The notes under the pieces: model-generated | Databases searched by the model: none | Told to the model about the DNA's origin: nothing | What the model saw: only the letters and a program-made list of their open reading frames with translations | Position numbers and translations under genes: made by a program | Source: RGIG3102 sp964525015 | GTDB lineage: Bacteria; Bacillota; Clostridia; Oscillospirales; Ruminococcaceae | Length of the DNA stretch: 64,000 bases | Assembly: GCA_964525015.1 (NCBI GenBank) | Contig: CAZGFY010000003.1 | Span: 1-64,000 of the forward strand | Direction of reading: 5' to 3' | Shown: positions 32,405 to 40,800 of the stretch, in pieces | Position numbering within the stretch: position 1 is the stretch's first letter | Layout of the letters: the number at the start of each line of letters is the position of its first letter

Positions 32405-33596
32405 TTATCTTAATATTTGCCATTGCTTGCTCTTTTGACTCGTCAGAAGCGTGCGTATAGATGTTTAATGTGGTTTCGATATTTGCGTGTCCTAATAGCT
32501 TTTGTATCACTTTGTCAGGCACACCTTGCTCATAGCATCTGGTTGTAAATGTGTGACGAAAAGTGTGGCAAGTGAAGTGTTTGAACTTCTTAGGCTCTCG
32601 GTTTTCTTCTGTCGCAAGCTCATTTTCATAGACATTGATTTTTTGAACGATACCACGAATGGCTTCGTTTAGAGTACCAATTTTTAGTGGTTGCCCTTTT
32701 GTACCAACAAATACTAAATCCTCAAAACCTTCTCGTGGTTTCCATAAACCCTTGTTTCTAAATTTTGCTCTAGCTTTATGCTCTTTTTGCAACATTAGTA
32801 ATGAACACAATTCATCGCCCATCGGAAGTTTTCTTTTGCTAGCTTCCGTTTTAGTGGATGTATAGAAGAATGTATAACCTCTATCACTTCTAGCATCTCC
32901 ATAGTGCAAAGTTTTGTTTATATCAATTACTCTGTTTTCAAAATCAATATCTGCCCAAGTCAAGCCAATAGCTTCACCAATTCTCATGCCTGTAAGTAAT
33001 GCAAATTTGAAAACATTGATATGAGCACATTTATCTGCAAAATCAAAAAATTGTCTTTGCTCATCTAGCGTTAAAACTCTACTCTCAACAGTTTTGATTT
33101 GTGGCAGTTCCACACCAACACATGGATTTTTTGTAATATAGTCATTTTGCATTGCATGACGCAACATATTATTAAGTAAAATCTTGAAATTACTCACTGT
33201 ACTAATATTAAAACCAATATCTAACAAATCATTTAAAAATTTTTGAATATGGTATGTTTTAATGTCCTTCAAGTACATATTTCCAATGCTATCTCTTACC
33301 CTTGAATTATAAGTTGCTCTTAAAGTTTGTTGTGTTTTAAGCCCTACTTTCTTTTCCTTATAGAGTTTCATCCACGCTTCAAACCATTCATTCAAGGTAA
33401 GACTAATACCATTACCACTTAACCCATATTCATCTTCATATTGTGCATCACGTAGCATTTTCTTAATATCACTAATTTTACGAGAATATATTGTTCTGCG
33501 TTCTCCATATTTGTCGGTATATCTTGCCTGATACCTTCCATCTGCACGTTGTGTAATACCTTTACCTAATTCTTTGCCTTTTAAATCTTTACCCAT
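32397..33596 (-). CDS. int: tyrosine site-specific integrase (Tn916-type)
   Basis: 399 residues. An N-terminal arm-binding region (1-60), a SAM-like core-binding domain (about 65-160) and the catalytic domain (about 170-390). Catalytic residues are Arg205 in LLTGMRIGEAIGL, His344 and Arg347 in CHTFRHTFTT, His370 in KLLGHANIETT and the nucleophile Tyr380 in NIYTHAS. It would recombine the cores at spoIVB. The gene lies at the element's left edge reading towards it, as in Tn916-like elements. The ribosome site AAAGGAGAAAG precedes the ATG. Confidence 0.97.
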   Translation of the reverse strand: MGKDLKGKELGKGITQRADGRYQARYTDKYGERRTIYSRKISDIKKMLRDAQYEDEYGLSGNGISLTLNEWFEAWMKLYKEKKVGLKTQQTLRATYNSRVRDSIGNMYLKDIKTYHIQKFLNDLLDIGFNISTVSNFKILLNNMLRHAMQNDYITKNPCVGVELPQIKTVESRVLTLDEQRQFFDFADKCAHINVFKFALLTGMRIGEAIGLTWADIDFENRVIDINKTLHYGDARSDRGYTFFYTSTKTEASKRKLPMGDELCSLLMLQKEHKARAKFRNKGLWKPREGFEDLVFVGTKGQPLKIGTLNEAIRGIVQKINVYENELATEENREPKKFKHFTCHTFRHTFTTRCYEQGVPDKVIQKLLGHANIETTLNIYTHASDESKEQAMANIKIMV

Positions 33597-33629
33597 TTTC
33601 TTTCTCCTTTATAATTCTAAATTTAAAAG

Positions 33630-33679
33630 AAAATGGTGTAATTGCTTAAATATATTATATCATGCAATTACACCATTTT
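33630..33679. repeat. inverted repeat between int and xis
   Basis: Arms AAAATGGTGTAATTGC (33630-33645) and GCAATTACACCATTTT (33664-33679) are perfectly complementary. Each contains the TACACCA word of the arm sites, and the sequence GCAATTACACCATTTT also occurs at 44149-44164 near the right end. It is probably an Int/Xis-binding or transcription-control site; it could also act as a terminator. Confidence 0.7.
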
Positions 33680-33694
33680 TCAAGATGTCATAAG

Positions 33695-33895
33695 TTAATA
33701 ATTTCCACTTTGAGCATCTACCCATTTGTCGAGCAAGGATTTATTTGCATATAATCTATTACCTTGACGAAATGTAAATCCGTTTTTTGGTGTGTTAAGT
33801 AGCTTTCTAACAGTGTTTTCTCCTAGTCCTAAGTACTCACACATTTCTTTTACGTTTAATAATTTTTTATCTATATATTCTTTTCTATCTACCAT
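33695..33895 (-). CDS. excisionase-like helix-turn-helix protein
   Basis: 66 residues. An HTH_17/MerR-like winged helix (LLNVKEMCEYLGLGENTVRKLLN) with a basic wing (FTFRQGNRLYANKSLLDKWV). Such small proteins assist excision by bending DNA near the integrase sites. The gene overlaps the relaxase gene end by 11 bp and lies directly upstream of int, the classical xis position. Assignment rests on position and fold. Confidence 0.8.
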   Translation of the reverse strand: MVDRKEYIDKKLLNVKEMCEYLGLGENTVRKLLNTPKNGFTFRQGNRLYANKSLLDKWVDAQSGNY

Positions 33896-35129
33896 TCATT
33901 TCCTCCTCTTTGACCTTAGATATATTTTGTTTAAACTGTTCAAACTTTTCTCGAAGTTTCATAAAATCTAAAAACTTCATAAGTATGTCTATAATTTTTT
34001 CAAGCTCTTTAATTTTAGATTTTTCTTTGCCTGCATTTAATTGATTGGTAACAGATTTGAACTCAAAAAGTTCTTGTGCTTGTGTGGCATTTTGGATTTT
34101 AAGCAACTTATTTTCCTGCTTTAATTTTTTATTTCCCTTGATAGCTTTACTATCTTTTTTGTCGCTGGCAATTTGTTTTTGTGCTAATGATTTAAGATTT
34201 TCAAATTCTGACTTATCCACTATGATTTTACTTTTATCAAGCAAAGTAGGCTTTGTTTCAATAGTATCAATTTCTTTGATTTTTGTTTCTTTAGTGGCGA
34301 TAACTTCAAGCTTATTTTCTTTTGAAGCAATAACATTTTCTTGCTTCGAAATTATCTCATTATTTCGCTCAATATCTTTATCGGTTTTGAACTTCATTGT
34401 AGATTTATGTTTATCTGTCGAGCCTTTTTCTCCACGTTCCACATCTTTATAACCACAATTTTTCATATACTCAAAATATCTATCTTGAAGCAAACTATAT
34501 GATGGTATTAAATGTGATTTGCCATTTTCATCAACCTCTTTATGTGATGCCCATTTTTTAGAGTGGCTGACTTGTGTAATCACTTCTTTAACAGTTCCAA
34601 CGAGTGATTTATCCTTACAGCGTTTAGACCACTTTATTTCTTTTTGCACCACTGGAACATAGACAACATGAAGATGATAATGGTAAATATCTTTGCCGAA
34701 TTTCTCTGTTAAATCTTTATTGAGTTCATCAGCGTGCATAACAGCAGATAAGATATATTCTTCTCCACCAACTTCTTTTACTGCGAAGTCATAGGATTTT
34801 TTAAAAAATTCTTTTGCAAAATCAAAACCACCATTGTTTTCAAAATACGAGGAATTTACATCGCAAAGCATTTCATCAATAATGATTGCATCTTCACGTT
34901 GACCTCTGGTTGAAATTATTCCTTTTTCGCACATATCATCAAACATAGATAAGTATGTGCCAGTTGGTTTTTTGAAATATATGTTCATATCACTGCGTTT
35001 TAAATCTACATCTATATTTTCATAATTAGTATTTTTGCGTTCGTGATGGCGTTCTATATTTTGAATACTTGAACGTGTATATTCGCCTTGTCTAGCGATA
35101 GTACGGTTTACACCATCATTTCTTGCCAT
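33885..35129 (-). CDS. MobV/Pre-type relaxase
   Basis: 414 residues from ATG 35129, preceded by AAAGGAG. The N-terminal ~270 residues form the relaxase domain. The metal-binding histidines are in HYHLH (His150, 152, 154), with the upstream HADE (132-135) corresponding to the family's HxDE motif. TGTYLSMFDDMCEKG is typical of the plasmid recombination enzyme family. The C-terminal half is a long Lys/Glu coiled coil (about 270-410). It would nick the element's oriT for mobilization. It overlaps the xis-like gene. Confidence 0.88.
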   Translation of the reverse strand: MARNDGVNRTIARQGEYTRSSIQNIERHHERKNTNYENIDVDLKRSDMNIYFKKPTGTYLSMFDDMCEKGIISTRGQREDAIIIDEMLCDVNSSYFENNGGFDFAKEFFKKSYDFAVKEVGGEEYILSAVMHADELNKDLTEKFGKDIYHYHLHVVYVPVVQKEIKWSKRCKDKSLVGTVKEVITQVSHSKKWASHKEVDENGKSHLIPSYSLLQDRYFEYMKNCGYKDVERGEKGSTDKHKSTMKFKTDKDIERNNEIISKQENVIASKENKLEVIATKETKIKEIDTIETKPTLLDKSKIIVDKSEFENLKSLAQKQIASDKKDSKAIKGNKKLKQENKLLKIQNATQAQELFEFKSVTNQLNAGKEKSKIKELEKIIDILMKFLDFMKLREKFEQFKQNISKVKEEEMNGR

Positions 35130-35302
35130 AGGCATTTCTCCTTTCAAACTTACTGTTGTAGTGTGAGCGTAGCGACGTAGACTAACACTTTTTCAAAGTG
35201 TGTAACCCACTATGACACTTTCAACAAGTTGCAAAGATGTCGTGGGGTCTAGTGCCTAGACACGCTTTTGTTGCTACGCTCCAGTGACAGTTGACACTGC
35301 TA
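35130..35302. other. candidate oriT region, no gene
   Basis: A 173-bp spacer directly upstream of the relaxase gene. It has closely spaced inverted repeats: ACACTTTTTCAAAGTGT near 35189-35205 and GTCTAG-TGC-CTAGAC near 35257-35271. MobV elements usually carry their nick site just upstream of mob, so this is the likely transfer origin. The nick site is not identified. Confidence 0.5.
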
Positions 35303-36403
35303 CTATACACACCCCTCTGTGCTAACAACTTCCACATCAATCACATTTTGTGGCAGTTGTAGTAATTCAGAGGGGGTAGGTATATCTACTATGTCATCTG
35401 TCATTATGAACTCACGAAACAAAGTGATAATTCGCTTGTTTTTCGTTCTTTCGTAATCGTAACGAACACCGTAAACACTAAGTAAAATGTCTTTGTTTTT
35501 ATTTAGCTTTTTGGTAATGGCAGTAGGTGAAATTGTAGTTTCAGTTATGCTATCTACAAGCTCGGTTGCAGTGCCTTGCCACTTGCAATTCACAAAATTA
35601 TTGATGATATTGCAGAAATCATTATCATCGTCGGAAGTGGTTTCTTCGTAGTTTCCTAAGTTTTGCCATTTGCAATTTTCCTTGTCGAATTCCACCTTGA
35701 AGCAATAACCTTCTGTGTCACGATTGGCGATAGTCAACTTGCCTTTGTTTTCGGTGCGTTTCTCTTTTTCAAGCACCCACACACCATCAACTGCACCAAC
35801 TAAACCAGTGCTACCTGTTAGCATATTTAGTGGGTCTGGGTCAAACATTTTTCGTGTGTGATGAATAAGAACTACTGTTACATTGTGAACTTCCGTAATA
35901 GCTCTAATCTTTTGAATATCGTTGTAATCATGAGAGTAAAGGGAAGTTTCAGCTGTGGTGTTTCTGATATGTTCTAAGGTATCAATTACAATTAACTTTG
36001 TTGTAGGGTAAGTAGTCATAAATTGATTAACTTGCTCTATAAGTCCGTTGCTAATACCAAGCGATGCAATGGCAAAATGTAAGCGTTCATAGTTGTTATC
36101 GCTTTCTTCTATAACCTCTAACATTCGGCTTTGTAATCGCCTGTAATTGTCCTCTAGGGCAAGGTAGAGAACTTCGCCAACTGATGTGTTTTCTTCCCAA
36201 AAGTTAGCACCTACTGATACGGATATGCACATATCAAGTGCAAGCCAAGACTTACCAATTTTGCCACTGCCAGCAAGAATAAAAATGCCTTGTGGGAGTA
36301 TTTGTTCAATAGCGAATTGCAGTGGTGGGTATTCGGTGTTCATTAAAGTATTTGCTGTTATAGTTTCTAATGGTGGGATAGTTTTTGTTTCTATGTTTTC
36401 CAT
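35303..36403 (-). CDS. RepA-like AAA/RecA-fold ATPase
   Basis: 366 residues. The start is set by AGGAGG nine bases before ATG 36403. A RecA-type NTPase domain (about 25-240) shows Walker A GSGKIGKSWLAL (45-56), TKLIVIDTLEHIR as Walker B, and VVLIHHTRK. This fits the AAA_25/RepA helicase-like proteins of plasmids and integrative elements that unwind DNA at replication starts. The C-terminal part is probably a winged helix (TATELVDSITETTISPTAITKKLNK). It lies in the operon between the small DNA-binding gene and the relaxase and may support replication of the excised circle. Confidence 0.85.
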   Translation of the reverse strand: MENIETKTIPPLETITANTLMNTEYPPLQFAIEQILPQGIFILAGSGKIGKSWLALDMCISVSVGANFWEENTSVGEVLYLALEDNYRRLQSRMLEVIEESDNNYERLHFAIASLGISNGLIEQVNQFMTTYPTTKLIVIDTLEHIRNTTAETSLYSHDYNDIQKIRAITEVHNVTVVLIHHTRKMFDPDPLNMLTGSTGLVGAVDGVWVLEKEKRTENKGKLTIANRDTEGYCFKVEFDKENCKWQNLGNYEETTSDDDNDFCNIINNFVNCKWQGTATELVDSITETTISPTAITKKLNKNKDILLSVYGVRYDYERTKNKRIITLFREFIMTDDIVDIPTPSELLQLPQNVIDVEVVSTEGCV

Positions 36404-36404
36404 C

Positions 36405-36593
36405 TTAAAGCACCTCCTTGTACTGATTTGTAAATAGAAAAAGTTCAAGTTCTGTAACTTCAATCAAAACTTTTTTGCCAGACTTTATATGTGGTAACCT
36501 GTTATCTTTGATTAGCTTTCTAAAGTAATATTCAGACAAGCCTTGATTTTGCTTTACAGCTTGTTTGATAGTTATAAATTTCTTTTCGTTCAT
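36405..36593 (-). CDS. small helix-turn-helix DNA-binding protein
   Basis: 62 residues from ATG 36593 (AAAGGAT upstream). An HTH_17-type fold: ITIKQAVKQNQGLSEYYFRKLIKDNRLPHIKSGKK, then VLIEVTELELFL. It is related in form to excisionases. It is one base from the RepA-like gene start, so coupled. It may be a replication accessory or regulator. Confidence 0.8.
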   Translation of the reverse strand: MNEKKFITIKQAVKQNQGLSEYYFRKLIKDNRLPHIKSGKKVLIEVTELELFLFTNQYKEVL

Positions 36594-36679
36594 GATTTTT
36601 ATCCTTTCATTTAACAACCTACAAATTAGAATTAAATTCGTGGTGGGTCATAATATTTTGTGTTTAATATTTTGCTGTT

Positions 36680-36892
36680 TCCCCAATATAGTTTCCTAAG
36701 AGGTTACCTTGCGTGGCACTTTCTCGTGTTCTGCTCTTGGTATGCTCACTTAAAAGGTCTTGGCATACTTCCCTAAGTCAGTAGTTATATTGGACAGTCA
36801 TTTAATTGTGTTTTTATAAGAACCTCACGCTGTTAGCAAAATCAAAGATTTTGACAGCTGAGAGAACCTTGTTATTCGCAAGGCTCATAATA
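36680..36892 (-). other. structured leader or origin region, no gene
   Basis: The spacer between the divergent rep/mob operon and the XRE gene carries a chain of inverted repeats. CCAATATA (36683-36690) pairs with TATATTGG (36786-36793), enclosing GTATGC/GCATAC arms. A long imperfect hairpin lies at about 36820-36870, and AACCTTG/CAAGGCT at about 36872-36892. Read on the minus strand it would form the 5' leader of the rep/mob transcript. It could alternatively be a replication origin for RepA. Unassigned. Confidence 0.5.
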
Positions 36893-36992
36893 AATCAACG
36901 TTGTTTATGTTTATATGATAGCAAGAAAAAACCACTCGTGCCGTATGTTGCAAAAGTGGAAATTTTCTAAAAATATTCGATTTTTTTCATCT

Positions 36993-37021
36993 TTGAAAAT
37001 GATGTCAAATTTTGTTATAAT
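36993..37021 (+). promoter_or_regulatory. sigma-A promoter of the XRE regulator
   Basis: TTGAAA (36993-36998), a 17-bp spacer and a perfect TATAAT (37016-37021), 32 bp before the ATG. Confidence 0.85.
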
Positions 37022-37053
37022 AGGTATATAAATTAAAATTTAGGTGGTGCAAT

Positions 37054-37854
37054 ATGCAATCAAAATTATCGCTACAAGAAATCTTGGGAGATTTAAGACA
37101 CCCTTTAAAATTAGAAGATATAGCAAACGCAACTGGAATATCAGTGGCTACATTGTCACGTTTTGAAAAAGATGATAGGCAAGATATACCATACCAAAGC
37201 CTTTTGAAATTGGCTCATCATTATGGAGTTTCAATGGATTATTTATGTGGATTGACCACAAATGTTAAGCATAGAAATACTCCTGTTGAAGAACTAGGGC
37301 TTACAGATGAGGTTATAGAAATGCTTAAAAATAAAAAAGTCAACAATCGCTTTTTATGCGAATTGCTGACTCATGAAGATTTTGCTAAACTGCTTGCTGC
37401 TATCGAAGTTTATCTTGATAAAGGCTTATCAGATAGCACTAGACACGCAAATAATATGTTTGATTTTATACATAAAAATTTGAGAAATCACGTGGATTTA
37501 AAACAAGGTGAAGATGTTTTTGCATTTTTAAAAGAGGTAACTATTGCCGAAGATGAATATTTGCGTTTTCGTATTTCTGAACGCTTTAATTTGCTGTTAC
37601 AAAATCTTTTAGCAGAACATAAATCACGTTTTAAAATGAACAAAAGCGAAAATGAGCAGATGAAAGAACTGCAAGCCGACCTTGATACTTATGTCAGCTC
37701 AAAAGAAAGTAGCCAGCGTATGAAATTCAACCTTTTGGCTAAAAAAATAGGACTTAACACTAATCATCTTACCGATGAAGAGTGCCAAGTCCTTATGAAG
37801 GCTCTTGAAAAATCTGATGTACTTAAACAGGGTCGTGGTGGGAAGAGGAAGTAG
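37054..37854 (+). CDS. XRE-family regulator with long C-terminal domain
   Basis: 266 residues. The N-terminal Cro/CI helix-turn-helix (about 15-70) is clear: LKLEDIANATGISVATLSRFE, IPYQSLLKLAHHYGVSMDYLCGL. The rest is helical with no obvious catalytic motif. The ribosome site is AGGTGG. This is the only gene on the plus strand in the element, divergent from the rep/mob operon and convergent with the defence gene, 2 bp apart. It probably represses the element's transfer genes; a link to the defence protein is possible. Confidence 0.88.
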   Translation: MQSKLSLQEILGDLRHPLKLEDIANATGISVATLSRFEKDDRQDIPYQSLLKLAHHYGVSMDYLCGLTTNVKHRNTPVEELGLTDEVIEMLKNKKVNNRFLCELLTHEDFAKLLAAIEVYLDKGLSDSTRHANNMFDFIHKNLRNHVDLKQGEDVFAFLKEVTIAEDEYLRFRISERFNLLLQNLLAEHKSRFKMNKSENEQMKELQADLDTYVSSKESSQRMKFNLLAKKIGLNTNHLTDEECQVLMKALEKSDVLKQGRGGKRK

Positions 37855-37856
37855 CT

Positions 37857-40800
37857 TTAACCTTCATTTACTACTACTTTTTCCTCTGCATAATTAAGTG
37901 TACCATTTGAAACTAAATCAGTAAACACCCTTTCAAATGCTGAGTTGATATTAGCCCCTGTTCTGTTAAAGCCAAACTCTTTAGCAACAATTTGAAAAAG
38001 ATTTATTTTAGATAAACCAAAACTATCCGATGCAACCATAATCATAGCAACACCTATTTCATCATCACTGATATGAGTAATATTTCTTGGTACTTCTCCT
38101 TCTGGTGGTGATTTTGGAACTATTTTTCCATAAGTGTTCGGATAGAAGAAATCTCCCTTTCTTATAAAATTATCTTTGATTTGTTTCAAACCATAATCAA
38201 CTTCATTGCGAATTTTAACAGTAGCTTTTTGGTTACCGAAAATAGGAGCTATTCTTTTACACAACAATTCATAGTGAATAGGATATTCAACATCAATAAT
38301 ATGACTAATTGCCAAACAAAGACCTTTTATGCCTAAGTCACCTTGACGAGCACTAAAAGCATTAGCTTCAACATATGTATCAAACTTAAATTGTTCTACA
38401 GTGCTTTCGCTAATTTCAATTTCCTCAGTATCACAATATTCTTCCACTATTTCTTCGTTTAAGTCTTCGCTTTGGACAGAAACTTTTTCAAAATTATCAA
38501 CATAATTCGCTATTGCATTCTCAACTGCATTTACAAGCAATTCACCTTCGGTTATTGGGTCTTTAATCCAATCAGTAGACCAAATTCTATGAAATTTCCA
38601 CCCCATATCTTCGAGTACAGATTGTCTTAATCTATCTCGTTCTCTTGCAGTTCTTGAAGAATGATATGTTGCACCATCACATTCCACACCGATAACAAAT
38701 CTTCCATCAAGTGTAGGGTGTTTTACTGCCATATCTATTCTGTAGCCAGAACAACCAACTTGAGTTGTGATTTTATATCCTTTTGATACAAGAAAATCAT
38801 AGACAGCTTCTTCAAATGGTGAGTCAACATCAACAAACTTATTATAATTCAGCTCACTTTCAAGTGCTATTCTGCCATTTGTAGCAAATTCTATGTAAGA
38901 ACGTAGCATTTTAACACCTTCAGCATTAACATCACTCTTAATATCTGTTGGTCTAATAGAACCTACAAGTTTAATGTTATATTTAGCACGAGTAATTGCA
39001 ACATTAAGACGACGATAACCACCATTTCTACTTAACGGACCGAAATTCATATACATTACACCTTTTGAGTCTTTAGCATAACCTATACTGAATATAATGA
39101 TATCTCTTTCATCACCTTGTACGTTTTCAAGGTTTTTCACAAAGAATGGTTCGTCTAAATCTTCATTAAAAAATGGTTCAAACATAGGATTTGAAAGCCT
39201 TAATTTTGTAATTTCATCATCAATAGCCTGCTGTTGTGAACTACTAAAAGCTATTACACCAATCGAGCGATTTGTTCCATTTTTAAAATGCTCAAATACC
39301 ATTTGTGCAACTCTTTTGGCTTCATTAATATTATTTTTCTTTCCACCTCTGTCATAAATTCCATCTTCAACATAAACATACTCAACTCCGTTGTCTGGAA
39401 TATTTTCGCCTACTGATGGAAACGTTATAAGTGATTGATTATAGATTTTTACATTTGAAAAAGTAATAAGTTCTTCGTTTTTACTTCTGTAATGCCATTT
39501 TAATGAACGTTCAGGGAAAGTAGTTAGCATTTCATCTAAAATAGACTCATAATCACCATCTTCAAATTCCTCATCATCGTCAAGCACATCATAATCGCTA
39601 TCGCTTGTTGTGGCACTGAAAAAGTTTGTCGGAGGTAGCTGTTTATTATCTCCAGCTACAATTATTTGTTTAGCACGCATAATTGCACCTATTGCATTTT
39701 CCGTACAAACTTGTGATGCTTCATCAAAGATTACTAAGTCAAAATTATATAATTCTGACTCTAAAAATAAACTTACAGATAAAGGTGACATCATTAAGCA
39801 AGGTTTAAGTGCTGGCAATAAGTTTGGTATTCTTGCAAATAATCGTCTTATTGGCATTATTTTGCGTTGCTTTGATAGTTCTCGCTTTAATATACCTACC
39901 TCATCTACAGAAGATGTTGTTTTATTTACATCAGGTAATTTGGAAATAAGACTTTCTTTTATGCGAAGTTTTGCGATATTCATTTGTTTTAAATCAAACT
40001 CTTTAAACCTTTCAATCATTTCTTCATGAGATTTTCTTCTAAAGTTATTAACAGATAAATAGTTTGGAATTATAGCATCTAGCCATAATTTATAAAAACG
40101 CTTTTTAAATGCTGAAACAACGTACTCTGGAGCAATTTTATCATTTAATATAACATCTACAACATTTCCTAAATTATTGTCATAACATTCTTTTCTTGCA
40201 GTTTTAAAATCGATCCATTCTTCTAAACCAGACAAATTTAATATGCATCTATTTAATTTATTAATAGCATTTGATAGAGGTAATTTAAGTAGGGAATATT
40301 CTTTTTCGTATAGTAAATTAAACCATATAAAGTCATCTTCGGCATTGGATTTAAGTTTATCAACACACGATAAAACCTCTGAAAATGACGTCTTATGTGC
40401 CAGTGATATAACATTATCAACAAAGCTATCATTTAAGTTGTGGCTTTTTATAAATGGAATAAATTTACCAGTCCATTCAAGAGATGCTTTTATTTCTTCC
40501 CAATCAGTATCAGTGCCTTCAAACATAAATTCAAAGGTTTGAGTTAATTTTTCTCTGTTTTCTAAAAGTTCACTTTCAATGCTTTGAACAATGAAAAGTT
40601 TAGCAATATTATCATCCAATATATCAAATGATAACTCTGTTTCGCTATGATTTGATATTAGCTTATATGTATCACTCACCCTTGAAAGAAGAATTTTTAA
40701 TCTATTTAATTTTTCTAAAAGCTCAAGGGTTGTCTTGACTTCAATATCACTGAGTTGATTTATGCCAATAAATAGGTTTTCATCTACAAGGCTATCTTCT

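Noticed and set aside
39610..40029. Plus-strand frames within the giant helicase gene
   Set aside because: Shadow frames of the long minus-strand gene, whose motifs are intact throughout.
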